Part shown: positions 31,441-40,345 of the stretch, one piece after another
How positions within the stretch are numbered: the first letter of the stretch is position 1
Layout of the letters: each line of letters begins with the position of its first letter
Assembly (NCBI GenBank): GCA_023228825.1
Contig: JALOAL010000014.1
Location: forward strand, 1 to 64,000
Length of the DNA stretch: 64,000 nt
Direction of reading: 5' to 3'
From: Dehalococcoidia bacterium
Lineage (GTDB): Bacteria; Chloroflexota; Dehalococcoidia; UBA2979
Translations under genes and position numbers: made by a program
The notes under the pieces: model-generated
Told to the model about the DNA's origin: nothing
The model's input: only the letters and a program-made list of their open reading frames with translations
Databases searched by the model: none

Positions 31441-34224
31441 TCACTCTCCCAGCAGGGCGTCCAGGTCATGCTTGGCGTCCATGATGTGTTCCCACAGGTC
31501 GCCGACCTTCGCCACGCGCTCGTGGGCGTTGAGGATGGTGAACTCCGTGGGGTAGACCTTGCCCAGTTCGTCCCAGCGCATGGGCATTGAGACGGGGGCG
31601 CCGGGCTTGGCGCGGGGGGAGTAGGCGCTGGCCAGGTTCTTGTTGCGGGCGTTCTGGTTCGCGTCGAAGAAGACCTTGCCCTTGCGTCGTTCGGTCGCCC
31701 ACTCCATGGTGACCTGCTTCGGGTGCGACCGGACAAGGAAGCCGCCCAGCGTGTGGGCCACCTCGCGGATGGTGTCGTAGTCGTAGCGGCGGACCACGGG
31801 GACGTAGATGTGCAGGCCGGTGGCGCCGGAGGTCTTCACGAACGAGGACATGCCCGCGGAGTCCAGCAGTTCCTTCAGCCAACCGGCCACCTCGCACGTG
31901 GCCTCGAAGGCGCGGCGGTTGAGTTCGGGCTCGCCGCCCTTTTTCTCGTCGCCTCGGTAGATGTAGGGGTCCAGGTCGAAGAGGGCGAAGTCCGGGTAGT
32001 TCAGGAGCGAGTCCTGCACCTGGGCCCTGGAGCCGGTGAAGTCCCGCGACAGGTGGTGCCCGTCCGGTTCCGGCGACACGCGGGCAAGCGAGGTATGCAG
32101 CGCCAGGTCAGCCATCTGCCCGAGCCAGATGAGCGTGGCCACGTTGTTGACCAGCAGGTACTGCTGGTCGCCGCCGCCGCTCTCCGTGTGCACCTCCACC
32201 GTCTCGATGAACTCCGGCGGGTCGTCCACGTGCTTCTGGTAGAAGAACTGGCCCTCGATCCCGTTGGGATAGCGCGTCATGGTGAGCGGTCGGTCTCGCA
32301 CCTGCGCCAGCAGGTACGGGGCCATGCGTGCGTAGTAGGCGATGAGGTCGCGCTTGGTGAGCGCACGCTGGCCCTCGGACGGCGGCCACATGACCTTGTC
32401 GAGGTTCGTGACGGGGACCTGGACGCCCTCCACCTCGACCGTACCCTGCTTCTTCAGGCGCTCCATCTGCTCCAGCACGTCCCGCCCGGCGTCCTCGATG
32501 CTGACGGTGGCCGGCGGCGTGACGAGGGGCACCGAGCGCACGGCCGCCGCGGCCTTGTCGTCGCGCACGCGCTTGAGGACGGGGGCGCGCAGGTTGCCGT
32601 CTGCGGTGATCTGGGAGTACTCCACCTCCACCACCATCTCCGGCCGCACGAACGTCACGTCCTTGCGCAGTTCCGGGGGCAGTGTCAGCGGCGGCGTGTC
32701 CACCACCATGGTGTCCAGGCGCGCGCGCAGGCGCTTCAGCAGGCCCTCGTCGAAGCCGCTGCCGACCCGGCCCACGGGCACCAGGTCGCCCTGCTCGTCG
32801 CGGGTGGCGATGGCGAGGGCGCCGAAGGTGGTGGCGCGCGAGTTCAGCCCCGTCGTGTAGCCCACCACGATGAAGTCGTCCGTCCGTCGGTCCTTCACCT
32901 TCAGCCAGGACGGGGACCGCGTCCCGCCTACGTAGGTCGAGTCCCGCCGCTTCGCCACGAGGCCTTCCAGTCCGAGTGCGGCAGCGGCCTTGAAGGCGGC
33001 GACGCCGTCCACCTCGAACTGGTCCACGAGTTGGACGTTGGCCTGCGGCATCAGGGTGCGCTCCAAGAGGGGCCGGCGTCCGCGCAGGGGGACGCGGCGG
33101 ATGTCCACGCCGTCCAGGTACAGCAGGTCGAAGACGAAAAGCACCACCGGGTGGTCCTTCTCCGCCTGGCGGATCTCCACCGGGTTGGTGAGGTTCATCC
33201 GCTGCTGCAACCGCTCGAACGAGGGGACGCCTCGGTCGTCGAAGGCCACGATCTCGCCGTCGAAGATGGCGCGATTCGCGGGCTGCCTCGCGAGCGAGGA
33301 GGCGAGGGAGGGGTACTGCGCGGTGACGTCGTTGCCGCGCCGCGTGACGAGGCGCACCCGTCCGTCCTCCAGCGTGGCGACGACGCGGATGCCGTCCAGT
33401 TTCGGCTCGAAGATCCAGTCCGGGTGGTCGAAGGGCCTGGCGCTCTCGCGCGCCTGCATCGGCTCGACCGTGTCCGGCAGCGGGGCGCGCCGGGCGCCGG
33501 TCAACGCGTGCGCCAGGAGCGGCGGCGGGGTGATGGAGGGCAATTTCCGGCCGCCCTGCAGGTCGGCGATGGTGAGGCCGGTGAGCACGGAGTCCTGGAA
33601 CTCCTCCGCCAGGTCGATGCCGGTGGCCGCCTCGTCCTGGTGCTTGAAGGCGAGCCATGAGTCGGGCGCCTGCTTCGTCTTGACCAGCGTCCACGAGCCC
33701 TTCATGCGGTGCCCCCGCATGGTGACCGAGATCTTGCCCTTCGCGATGCCCTCTCGCATGCGGCGCTCCGCTTCGGCTCGATCCTCGAAGACCAGGGGAC
33801 CGTCCTCGTCCGGGGAGTAGGTGCCGCGGTCCCAGACGATGACCTCGCCGGCGCCGTACTGGCCCTTCGGGATGATGCCCTCGAAGACGGCGTAGTCCAG
33901 CGGGTGATCCTCCGTCTGGACGGCCAGGCGCTTCTCCTTCGGGTCCGTGGAGGGCCCCTTGGGGATGGGGAACGAGGGCATGCCGTCGCCCACCTCGAAC
34001 CGCAGGTCGTAGTGGAGGCGGGTGGCGCGGTGCTTCTGCACCACGAACGTCAGCGGCGCGTGCGGGTCGCGGCCGCCGGTGCCGGGTTCACCCGGCGGTG
34101 GCGCCGGCTCCGGCGTGAGCGCGAAGTCCCGCATCGCCTCGTAACGGTCGAGGCCGGTGGACGTGCCGGCCTCGGGCTGTCCCGTGTCCGTGGGTGCGGC
34201 CTTCTTCGAACGTCGCGCGGGCAT
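31441..34224 (-). CDS. ligD: ATP-dependent DNA ligase LigD (PE-ligase-polymerase)
   Basis: A 927-residue end-joining enzyme. The order is PE, ligase, polymerase, as in Pseudomonas LigD and unlike Mycobacterium. The 3'-phosphoesterase (about 55-195) has KHRATRLHYDLRFE and HPLDYAVFEG. The ligase (about 255-575) has its nucleotidyl Lys K275 in FEPKLDGIR, and WLKVKDRRTDDFIVVGY. The polymerase (about 630-920) has FALFDLDP for metal binding, TSGATGLHIYVP, and MRWDEL. GGAG precedes ATG 34224. It lies 32 bp after ku on the same strand, so the two are co-transcribed for non-homologous end joining. Confidence 0.97.
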   Translation of the reverse strand: MPARRSKKAAPTDTGQPEAGTSTGLDRYEAMRDFALTPEPAPPPGEPGTGGRDPHAPLTFVVQKHRATRLHYDLRFEVGDGMPSFPIPKGPSTDPKEKRLAVQTEDHPLDYAVFEGIIPKGQYGAGEVIVWDRGTYSPDEDGPLVFEDRAEAERRMREGIAKGKISVTMRGHRMKGSWTLVKTKQAPDSWLAFKHQDEAATGIDLAEEFQDSVLTGLTIADLQGGRKLPSITPPPLLAHALTGARRAPLPDTVEPMQARESARPFDHPDWIFEPKLDGIRVVATLEDGRVRLVTRRGNDVTAQYPSLASSLARQPANRAIFDGEIVAFDDRGVPSFERLQQRMNLTNPVEIRQAEKDHPVVLFVFDLLYLDGVDIRRVPLRGRRPLLERTLMPQANVQLVDQFEVDGVAAFKAAAALGLEGLVAKRRDSTYVGGTRSPSWLKVKDRRTDDFIVVGYTTGLNSRATTFGALAIATRDEQGDLVPVGRVGSGFDEGLLKRLRARLDTMVVDTPPLTLPPELRKDVTFVRPEMVVEVEYSQITADGNLRAPVLKRVRDDKAAAAVRSVPLVTPPATVSIEDAGRDVLEQMERLKKQGTVEVEGVQVPVTNLDKVMWPPSEGQRALTKRDLIAYYARMAPYLLAQVRDRPLTMTRYPNGIEGQFFYQKHVDDPPEFIETVEVHTESGGGDQQYLLVNNVATLIWLGQMADLALHTSLARVSPEPDGHHLSRDFTGSRAQVQDSLLNYPDFALFDLDPYIYRGDEKKGGEPELNRRAFEATCEVAGWLKELLDSAGMSSFVKTSGATGLHIYVPVVRRYDYDTIREVAHTLGGFLVRSHPKQVTMEWATERRKGKVFFDANQNARNKNLASAYSPRAKPGAPVSMPMRWDELGKVYPTEFTILNAHERVAKVGDLWEHIMDAKHDLDALLGE

Positions 34225-34256
34225 CGGTCAGCCGCTCCAGGGCCCCGGGGACGCCC

Positions 34257-35186
34257 CTAGCGGGCGGGCGTCTTCTTCTTCTTGGTGGTGCGAGTGCCGG
34301 CCTTGGCCGTGGATTTGCGGCCCTTCTTGGGGGCCTCCTCGGCTTCCGCGTCCTCGCCCTCGGTGTCGTCAGCGGCCGCGGTGGCTTCGGCCTTCTCGCT
34401 GTCGCTGGAGGACTTACGCGACCGGGTGGCCTCGATGCTGGCGCGCAGGGCGGCCATGAGGTCCACGGTCTGCGTCGGCGCTTCCTCCGCCGCCGCCGTG
34501 ACCACCTCGCCCCCTTCGAGTTTGGTGGTGATCATGTTCATCAAGACCTCGCGGTACTCGTCCTTGTAACGCTCGGGGTCGAAGGGCTCGTGGAGCATGT
34601 CGATGAGCGCGAACGCCATCTTCATCTCCTCCTGGGAGACCTCCACGTCGGACACGTCGCTGCCCTCGTAGGGGCGCACCTCGTCCGGGTAGAGGAGCAT
34701 CTCCACGGTCAGGTGGCCATCCTGCGGGCGGATGGCCACCAACTGCTCCTTCTGACGGATGGCCAACTTGCCGATGGCCACCAGGTCCTTCTCCTCCAGG
34801 GCACGCAGGAGCAGGGTGTAGGGCTTCTTGCCGGCGTCGTCCGGATCCAGGTAGTAGGGCTTCTCGTAGTAGATCGGGTCGATCTCAGACGCCTGGACGA
34901 ATTGGGTGATCGCGATCGTGTGCTTGCTGGGGACGGGGAGGTTCTCGAAGTCCTCATCCTCCAGGATCACGAACTGGTCCTTGGCGTACTCGTACCCCTT
35001 CTTGATCTCGCCGTACTCGACCTCCCGGTCGAGTGTGGGGGACCAGCGCAGGTACTTGATGGGCTTCAGGTCCTCCCCGGCGAGTTGCCGGAAGGAGACG
35101 TCCTTGCTCTCCGTGGCGCTGTACAACTTCACCGGGATCGAGACCATCCCGAACGAGATCGCGCCACGCCAAATGGCTCGGGCCAT
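34257..35186 (-). CDS. ku: Ku protein (non-homologous end joining)
   Basis: A 309-residue DNA end-binding protein that forms a homodimer ring and recruits LigD. The core (about 1-255) shows ARAIWRGAISFGMVSIPVKLYSA, YEYAKDQFVILEDEDFENL, IDPIYYEKPYYLDPD, and the C-terminal LDLMxAL-type segment VDLMAALRASIE. After about 260 comes a long low-complexity tail: an acidic stretch and then Lys/Ala/Thr-rich sequence, typical of extended bacterial Ku tails that bind DNA. GAGGAG precedes ATG 35186. First gene of the ku-ligD pair. Confidence 0.97.
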   Translation of the reverse strand: MARAIWRGAISFGMVSIPVKLYSATESKDVSFRQLAGEDLKPIKYLRWSPTLDREVEYGEIKKGYEYAKDQFVILEDEDFENLPVPSKHTIAITQFVQASEIDPIYYEKPYYLDPDDAGKKPYTLLLRALEEKDLVAIGKLAIRQKEQLVAIRPQDGHLTVEMLLYPDEVRPYEGSDVSDVEVSQEEMKMAFALIDMLHEPFDPERYKDEYREVLMNMITTKLEGGEVVTAAAEEAPTQTVDLMAALRASIEATRSRKSSSDSEKAEATAAADDTEGEDAEAEEAPKKGRKSTAKAGTRTTKKKKTPAR

Positions 35187-35354
35187 GCTGCGCGCTCCTC
35201 TTGATGACCCCGGGATGATGCGGTAGCCCGAGGCGACCCCGAGTCAGACCGCGCCGCTCTGCGGCCACCGGGTGGCCGAAGACGCACGACTGACTATCGA
35301 TCAGTATAGGGTCTGTGCGGAGCGGGCACTGGCAGGCCTCAGCGGCGGCTCCAC

Positions 35355-35747
35355 CTACTCCGCTGCGGGCTCCGGGGGCGCGTCCAGCCCCAGGAGCGCC
35401 TCGATGCTGGCGATGGCGGCGCCGGCGTGCTCGCGCACCTCCGTGCGGCCGAGCAGCATGGGGGCGATGGCCTCGATGATGGCGGCGAGTTCGGGGTCTG
35501 TGGCCAGGAGCGCCTCGTGCGCCTGCTGAGGCGAGCGCGACCCGGTCCAGTAGGGGCGGAGCGCCTCCACCACCAGCGCGCGGGCGAGCAGGTCCACGCG
35601 CTCCTCCGCGGGGGCGTTGGCGTGCTCCAGGAGCGCCTGCACGGCCTGCGCCAGTTCTTCGGGCGTGGAGCGGTTGAGGTTGATGCGCAGCAGGTCACGG
35701 CGAGAGGTGGTCTTGCCGGCCGGGCGTCTGCGGGCGGGTTCAGGCAT
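35355..35747 (-). CDS. Hypothetical alpha-helical protein upstream of ku
   Basis: A 130-residue acidic helical protein with no recognised domain. A basic start (PARRRPAGKTTSRRDLL) is followed by helices such as EELAQAVQALLEHANAPAEERVD and ELAAIIEAIAPMLLG. GGGGG precedes ATG 35747. It is on the same strand as ku-ligD but 168 bp upstream of ku, with a palindrome-containing gap, so operon membership is uncertain. No transmembrane segment or metal motif. Confidence 0.65.
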   Translation of the reverse strand: MPEPARRRPAGKTTSRRDLLRINLNRSTPEELAQAVQALLEHANAPAEERVDLLARALVVEALRPYWTGSRSPQQAHEALLATDPELAAIIEAIAPMLLGRTEVREHAGAAIASIEALLGLDAPPEPAAE

Positions 35748-35874
35748 GCTGCCCCCGAATCGTCTCGACCTCACTGCATGCGTCTGCTCACGTGAACAGT
35801 TCTAATGTTCGGTCGCGACGTAACTCTAGGAGAACCGGGAACCGTCTGACAAGGCCCCCGGCCACCCGAACCTC

Positions 35875-36150
35875 TCAGCCGCGCGCAGCGCCGCCGGCAA
35901 TGGCGGGCAACAGGAAGATCTCGTCGCCGTCCTCGACCGGTTCGAGGGCGCCGTTCTCCGTAATGACGGAGTTGATGGCGATTGCGATCTCGCCTCGGAG
36001 CGCGCCTTCGTCCAGGAGGATCGCGCCCAGCGCGGGAAACTCCCGCCCGAGGTTGTCGACGAGCGCGCCAAGCGAACGGCCGGGCACCTCTACGGTGGCC
36101 CGGCCGTCCGTGTGTTCACGCCAGTGGGCGGGGATGTGGACCGTGGCCAC
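35875..36150 (-). CDS. MoaD/ThiS-like sulfur-carrier protein
   Basis: A 91-residue beta-grasp protein like MoaD, which carries sulfur for molybdopterin synthesis. The body has VEVPGRSLGALVDNLGREFPAL, and the C-terminal EPVEDGDEIFLLPAIAGG is the family signature. The Gly-Gly is followed by four extra residues (AARG), so it would need trimming before activation, or it has another role. GTG 36150 has AAGGAG 9 bases upstream inside the end of the molybdenum hydroxylase gene (6 bp away). Its place at the operon end suggests cofactor supply to that enzyme. Confidence 0.85.
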   Translation of the reverse strand: MATVHIPAHWREHTDGRATVEVPGRSLGALVDNLGREFPALGAILLDEGALRGEIAIAINSVITENGALEPVEDGDEIFLLPAIAGGAARG

Positions 36151-36156
36151 TCTCCG

Positions 36157-38463
36157 CTACTCCTTCGGCAGCAGTTCCGCCAGGATGCGCGTGGGCGACA
36201 TGGGCGTGTGGTACATGCGCACGCCGATCGCGTCGTAGATCGCGTTCCGGATCGCCGGCATGGGCGGGACGATGGGCGCTTCGCCCACGCCTCGGACGCC
36301 GTAGGGGTGGCCGGGGTTCGGCACCTCCACCAGCACCGTGTCGATCATCGGCAGGTCGTTGGCGACGGGCATGCGGTAGTCCAGCAGCGACGCGTTCACC
36401 AGGTGCCCCTCGTCGTCGTAGACGTACTCCTCGTGCAGCGCCATGCCGATGCCCTGCGCGGCGCCGCCCTGCAGTTGGCCTTCCACGTAGGCGGGGTGGA
36501 TGGCGGTGCCCACGTCCTGGATGGCCGTGTAACGCAGGATGGTGACCTTGCCCGTCTCCCGGTCCACCTCCAGGTCCACGATGTGGCCGGCGTACGCCGC
36601 GCCCTGCGTGTTCTTGCGGACGGTGGAGGAGACGGCGATGAGGCCGCCGGTGCGCTGCAACTGGCCCGCGATCTCACGGAACGTGAAGCGCCGCGGCTTG
36701 CCCTCGTCGTCGTCGGGGCCGGTGACGGCGCCGTCGTCGTTGTAGGTGACCTGGTCCGCCTCGATGTTCCAGATGCGGGCGGCGCGGGCCACCACCTGGC
36801 GGCGGATCTCCTGGCCGAGTTCGTAGGCCACCCAGCCGCCGGCGAAGGTGGTGCGGCTGCCGCCGGTCACGCCCGTCCACCCCACGGAGTCCGTGTCCGT
36901 CACCTGCGGCTTCACGTCCTGCATGGTCACGCCCAGCGTCTCCGCCAACTGCATGGCCAGCGACGCGCGCGTGCCGCCGATGTCCGTGGAGCCCAGGATC
37001 AGGCTGACGGTGCCGTCCGAGTTCACCGTGGCGCTGGAGGACGACTCCATGCCGCCGTTGAACCAGAAGCCCAGCGCCACGCCTCGGCCGCGGTCCTCGC
37101 CCTGGAGTTCGGAGGTGTAGTGGGGGTGGTCCTTCACCGCCTGCATCACCGCCACAGCGCCAATGCGGGGCAGGGGCTGGCCCACGGAGTTCGTGGCGCC
37201 CTCGTGCGCTGCGTTCTTCAGGCGCAGGTCCATGGGATCCACCTGGAGCATCTCCGCCAGTTCGTCCAGCGTGGCCTCCACGGCGTACTCCGCCTGCGGC
37301 GCGCCCGGCGCGCGGTAGGCGGCCGTCTTCGGCGTGTTCGTCACCACGTCGAACGCGTCGATGCGCTGGTTGTCGATGCTGTAGGGGGCCAGGGCGCAGA
37401 GCGCACCGGCGCCCACGGGGGAGCCGGGGTAGGCGCCGGCCGCAAAGGCGAGGTAGACCTCCGCCGCGGTGATAGTGCCGTCACGCTTCGCGCCGACCTT
37501 GACGCGGTTGTACGTGGCGGAGGTGGGGCCGGTGGCGCGGATCACGTCCGCGCGCGGCATCCACATCTTGACCGGCCGCCCGGTCTTCCGAGACATCACG
37601 GCGGCCAGCGGTTCCAGGTAGACGGGGATCTTCCCGCCGAAGCCGCCGCCGATCTCCATCGGCACCACCTTGATGCGCGACTCCGGGACCCGCAGCAACG
37701 CGGACAGTTGGCCGCGCACGGCGAAGGCGCCCTGCGTGGACGTCCACACCGTGATCTGGCCGTCGTGGTTCCAGATGGCCGTGCCGTTCTGAGGCTCGAT
37801 GTAGCCCTGGTGGAACTGGCTCGTGGTGTACTCGCGCTCCAGGACCACGTCCGCGGCCTCGAAGCCGGCTTCGATGTCACCCTTCTCGATGCGCATGTGC
37901 ATGGCGATGTTGGTGGGCACGTCTGTGGGCGTGTCCACGCCCCGCGCGCGCACGTTGGTGCGCAGGTCCTCCAGCAGGACGGGCGCGTTCGCTAGCATGG
38001 CGTCCCGCACGTCGATGACCGGCGGCAGCACCTCGTACTCCACGTCGATGAGGGCGAGCGCGTCTTCCGCGACGTGGAGGTCGGTGGCGGCGACGGCGGC
38101 GACGGCGTGCCCGTGGTAGAGCACCTTGGTGCCGGCGAGCACGTTCTCCACCAGCCAGACCGGGTTCGCGGAGCCCTCGCCCAGGTCGAGCGTGCCCTCC
38201 TCCGGGCGGGGGAAGTCCGCGTTGGTGATGACGGCCTTCACGCCTGGCAGCGCCGCCGCCTTCGACGTGTCGATGCTGACGATGCGCGCGTGCGCGTGCG
38301 GGCTGCGGAGGACGGCGCCGTAGAGCATGCCCTCCAGGCGGATGTCCGCGCCGTATTCGGCGCGGCCGGTGACCTTGTCCACCCCGTCGGGGCGGACGGG
38401 GTTGGTGCCAATGACGCGGTACTCCGGCTTCGTGCCGGGCGCCTTCTCAGGGGTGGCAACCAT
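36157..38463 (-). CDS. Xanthine dehydrogenase-family molybdopterin-binding subunit
   Basis: A 768-residue large subunit of a molybdenum hydroxylase (aldehyde oxidase/xanthine dehydrogenase superfamily). Molybdopterin and active-site segments: GGGFGGKIPVY, QFHQGYIEPQNGTA, AYRAPGAPQAEYAVEA, and a GVGEAP with the base-catalyst Glu at about residue 728. The CoxL signature of form I CO dehydrogenase (AYXCSFR) is absent, so CO oxidation is not supported; aldehydes or N-heterocycles are more likely. It is separated by 0 bp from the [2Fe-2S] subunit gene (TAG-ATG) with GGAGG. Confidence 0.95.
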   Translation of the reverse strand: MVATPEKAPGTKPEYRVIGTNPVRPDGVDKVTGRAEYGADIRLEGMLYGAVLRSPHAHARIVSIDTSKAAALPGVKAVITNADFPRPEEGTLDLGEGSANPVWLVENVLAGTKVLYHGHAVAAVAATDLHVAEDALALIDVEYEVLPPVIDVRDAMLANAPVLLEDLRTNVRARGVDTPTDVPTNIAMHMRIEKGDIEAGFEAADVVLEREYTTSQFHQGYIEPQNGTAIWNHDGQITVWTSTQGAFAVRGQLSALLRVPESRIKVVPMEIGGGFGGKIPVYLEPLAAVMSRKTGRPVKMWMPRADVIRATGPTSATYNRVKVGAKRDGTITAAEVYLAFAAGAYPGSPVGAGALCALAPYSIDNQRIDAFDVVTNTPKTAAYRAPGAPQAEYAVEATLDELAEMLQVDPMDLRLKNAAHEGATNSVGQPLPRIGAVAVMQAVKDHPHYTSELQGEDRGRGVALGFWFNGGMESSSSATVNSDGTVSLILGSTDIGGTRASLAMQLAETLGVTMQDVKPQVTDTDSVGWTGVTGGSRTTFAGGWVAYELGQEIRRQVVARAARIWNIEADQVTYNDDGAVTGPDDDEGKPRRFTFREIAGQLQRTGGLIAVSSTVRKNTQGAAYAGHIVDLEVDRETGKVTILRYTAIQDVGTAIHPAYVEGQLQGGAAQGIGMALHEEYVYDDEGHLVNASLLDYRMPVANDLPMIDTVLVEVPNPGHPYGVRGVGEAPIVPPMPAIRNAIYDAIGVRMYHTPMSPTRILAELLPKE

Positions 38464-38973
38464 CTAGGCCTCCTTCATCTCGTTCGCGGCGATGTCCACC
38501 GCGCGGATGATCTTGTCGTAGCCGGTGCAGCGGCAGAGGTTGCCGGCCAGCCAGAAGCGGGTTTCCTCCTCCGTGGGGCTGGGGTTCTGGTCCAGCAGCG
38601 CCTTGGAGGCGATGAGGAAGCCCGGGGTGCAGATACCGCACTGCAGGGCCGCCTCGTCCAGGTAGGCGCGCTGCAGGGGATGCAGTTGCTCGCCCTGCGC
38701 CATGCCCTCCACCGTGGTGATGGTGGAACCTTCCACCTCCGCGGCCATCACCAGGCAGGAGTTCACCAGGCGGCCGTCCATGATGACGGAACATGCGCCG
38801 CAGTTGCCGTTGTTGCAGCCCTCCTTGGAGCCGGTCATGCCCAGGCGCTCGCGCAGCGCCTCCAGCAGGGAGTCGCGGCTGGAGGAGAGCCACGACCTCT
38901 CGTCGCCGTTGATGTTTGCGGTGATGACGATTTGCTCGCTGGCGCCGGAGGCGCCCGTTGCTTCTGTGGTCAT
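38464..38973 (-). CDS. Molybdenum hydroxylase [2Fe-2S] small subunit
   Basis: A 169-residue subunit with two [2Fe-2S] clusters that pass electrons from molybdenum to FAD. Cluster II site: CNNGNCGACSV with a fourth Cys in VNSCLV. Cluster I site: LQCGICTPGFLI and NLCRCTGYDKI. The N-terminal 15 residues are Ser/Ala/Gly-rich. GAGGAA precedes ATG 38973. Middle gene of the operon, between the FAD and molybdopterin subunits, with gaps of 25 and 0 bp. Confidence 0.96.
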   Translation of the reverse strand: MTTEATGASGASEQIVITANINGDERSWLSSSRDSLLEALRERLGMTGSKEGCNNGNCGACSVIMDGRLVNSCLVMAAEVEGSTITTVEGMAQGEQLHPLQRAYLDEAALQCGICTPGFLIASKALLDQNPSPTEEETRFWLAGNLCRCTGYDKIIRAVDIAANEMKEA

Positions 38974-38998
38974 GTCTATTCCTCGCCTAACCCTCGGC

Positions 38999-39871
38999 CT
39001 AACCCTCGTTGCGGGCGCGTGCGGCGGCCGCGCGGACGACGCGCGCCGTGAGGACGCCCGCCAAGTGTTTGCGTTGCTGGATGGAGCCGCGCATGTCCGT
39101 GATGGGCTGCGCGGCGGCGGAGGCGGCCGCGGAGGCGGCCTCGATGCTGACGTCGTCCAGGCGGCGGCCGACCAGGGCCTGCGCGGCGTCCGTGAGCAGC
39201 AGCGGCGTGGGGGCCGCAGCGCCGAGGGCGAGCCGGGCGTCCTGCACCACGTCGCCGTCCAGGGTGATCACGGCCGCGGCGTTCACCACGGCGATGTCCA
39301 TCTCGTTCCGTGGGATGAAGCGCTCCCAGGCGGAGCCGCTGTTGGCGGCGGGCGCCGGGAAGTGCAGCGTGACGATGAACTCTCCCGGCTCCAGCACGCT
39401 GCGCCCGGGCCCGGTGCAGAACTCGGCGATGGGCACCTCGCGGCGCCCGCCCGGGCCGGCGATACGCGCCACACCGTCCAGCACGATCATCGCGGGGATG
39501 CTGTCCGCGGCGGGCGAGGCGTTCGCGAGGTTACCCCCCAGCGAGGCGCGCCCCTGGATGGCCGTGCCGCCGATCACGTGGGAGGCGGCGACCAGCGCCG
39601 GGTAGTGGGCCTGCACGTCCGGGTGTCCGTAGACCTGGTAGAGCGGCGTGGCCGCCCCCACCGTCAGGCCGTCTGAGGCGTCATAGGTGATGCCCATGAC
39701 GTCCGGGATGTGCTTGATGTCGACGAACAGGTCGATGTCCCGTCGCCGTTCCCGCGCCAGGACGATGACGTCCGTCCCGCCGGCGAGCACCCGAGCCTCC
39801 TCGCCGCCGTCGCGGAGCATCTGCACCGCCTGGTCCACGGAGGTGGCACGCGCATATCTGACAGCCTGCAT
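38999..39871 (-). CDS. Molybdenum hydroxylase FAD-binding subunit
   Basis: A 290-residue CoxM/xanthine dehydrogenase-type flavoprotein. The FAD site shows VLAGGTDVIVLAR and the second motif GRASLGGNLANASPAADS; the C-terminal CO_deh_flav_C domain starts near residue 175. It receives electrons from the small subunit. ATG 39871 has AGAGAGG upstream. First gene of the operon FAD, Fe-S, Mo, MoaD-like. Confidence 0.95.
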   Translation of the reverse strand: MQAVRYARATSVDQAVQMLRDGGEEARVLAGGTDVIVLARERRRDIDLFVDIKHIPDVMGITYDASDGLTVGAATPLYQVYGHPDVQAHYPALVAASHVIGGTAIQGRASLGGNLANASPAADSIPAMIVLDGVARIAGPGGRREVPIAEFCTGPGRSVLEPGEFIVTLHFPAPAANSGSAWERFIPRNEMDIAVVNAAAVITLDGDVVQDARLALGAAAPTPLLLTDAAQALVGRRLDDVSIEAASAAASAAAQPITDMRGSIQQRKHLAGVLTARVVRAAAARARNEG

Positions 39872-39976
39872 CCGGCATCCTCTCTGAGCGCGTACCGGGC
39901 CAGCCTCGTGGCCGTCGAGCCTCCGCTGCGGTCCCGGCGCGCGAATGAGATGGGTCAGGGGCCCGTGCCCGCACGT

Positions 39977-40051
39977 CACGAGGTGACTCGTGCGCCTGGG
40001 CAGCCCCGCGATCATCGTGGGGATTATGCCACGCCCGCATAGGGTTGCTCA
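39977..40051 (-). promoter_or_regulatory. Candidate promoter and operator of the molybdenum hydroxylase operon
   Basis: On the minus strand CATAAT (40023-40028) makes a good -10, with a weak -35 TGAGCA (40046-40051) 17 bp before it. Downstream, between promoter and gene, lies the inverted repeat CACGAG-GTGA-CTCGTG (39977-39992). The layout fits a repressed promoter. Confidence 0.45.
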
Positions 40052-40126
40052 GCGTCTTGCCGCCAGGGGCGAGACGATCCCGTATTCACGCACCGCAGAC
40101 GCGGCCCGGAGGCTGCACCGGCGGTG

Positions 40127-40345
40127 CTATCCGGAGCGCTGGTCGCGTAGCAGCGCGCCCAGGATCATGGACGCCCCAAGGGCGATGGCAATGGCCGGCA
40201 GGATGATCTCGAAGCGCAGTGTGGCCATGTCCGTGGCGTCCAGCAGGAACAGCACGCCCAGCACGGCGAAGGTCACGCCGGCCAGCGCCGCCCCGAGGTC
40301 GAAGCGGTCGCCGCGCTCGCGGGGCTCGTCAGGTTTCGGCGCCAT
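40127..40345 (-). CDS. Small two-helix membrane protein
   Basis: A 72-residue protein with a charged N-terminus (PKPDEPRERGDRFD) and two hydrophobic helices (AALAGVTFAVLGVLFLLDA and IILPAIAIALGASMILGALL). ATG 40345 overlaps the stop of the PspC/LiaF-like gene (ATGA). It resembles short membrane proteins often found beside LiaF/PspC genes; probably part of an envelope-stress response. Confidence 0.75.
   Translation of the reverse strand: MAPKPDEPRERGDRFDLGAALAGVTFAVLGVLFLLDATDMATLRFEIILPAIAIALGASMILGALLRDQRSG

Noticed and set aside
31723..33660. Long open frame on the plus strand opposite ligD
   Set aside because: It is antisense to a fully recognisable ligase/polymerase and is Arg/His/Val-rich low-complexity sequence, as expected for a high-GC shadow frame.
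35794..35810. GAACA-N7-TGTTC, considered as a LexA box
   Set aside because: The spacing does not fit GAAC-N4-GTTC, and the adjacent genes are not SOS genes.
36112..37995. Long plus-strand open frame opposite the molybdenum hydroxylase subunit
   Set aside because: Antisense shadow of a clear gene, with no domain signature or ribosome site.
36157..38463. Possible CO dehydrogenase (CoxL)
   Set aside because: The AYXCSFR signature is absent; the segment reads AYRAPGA, as in generic xanthine dehydrogenase-family enzymes.
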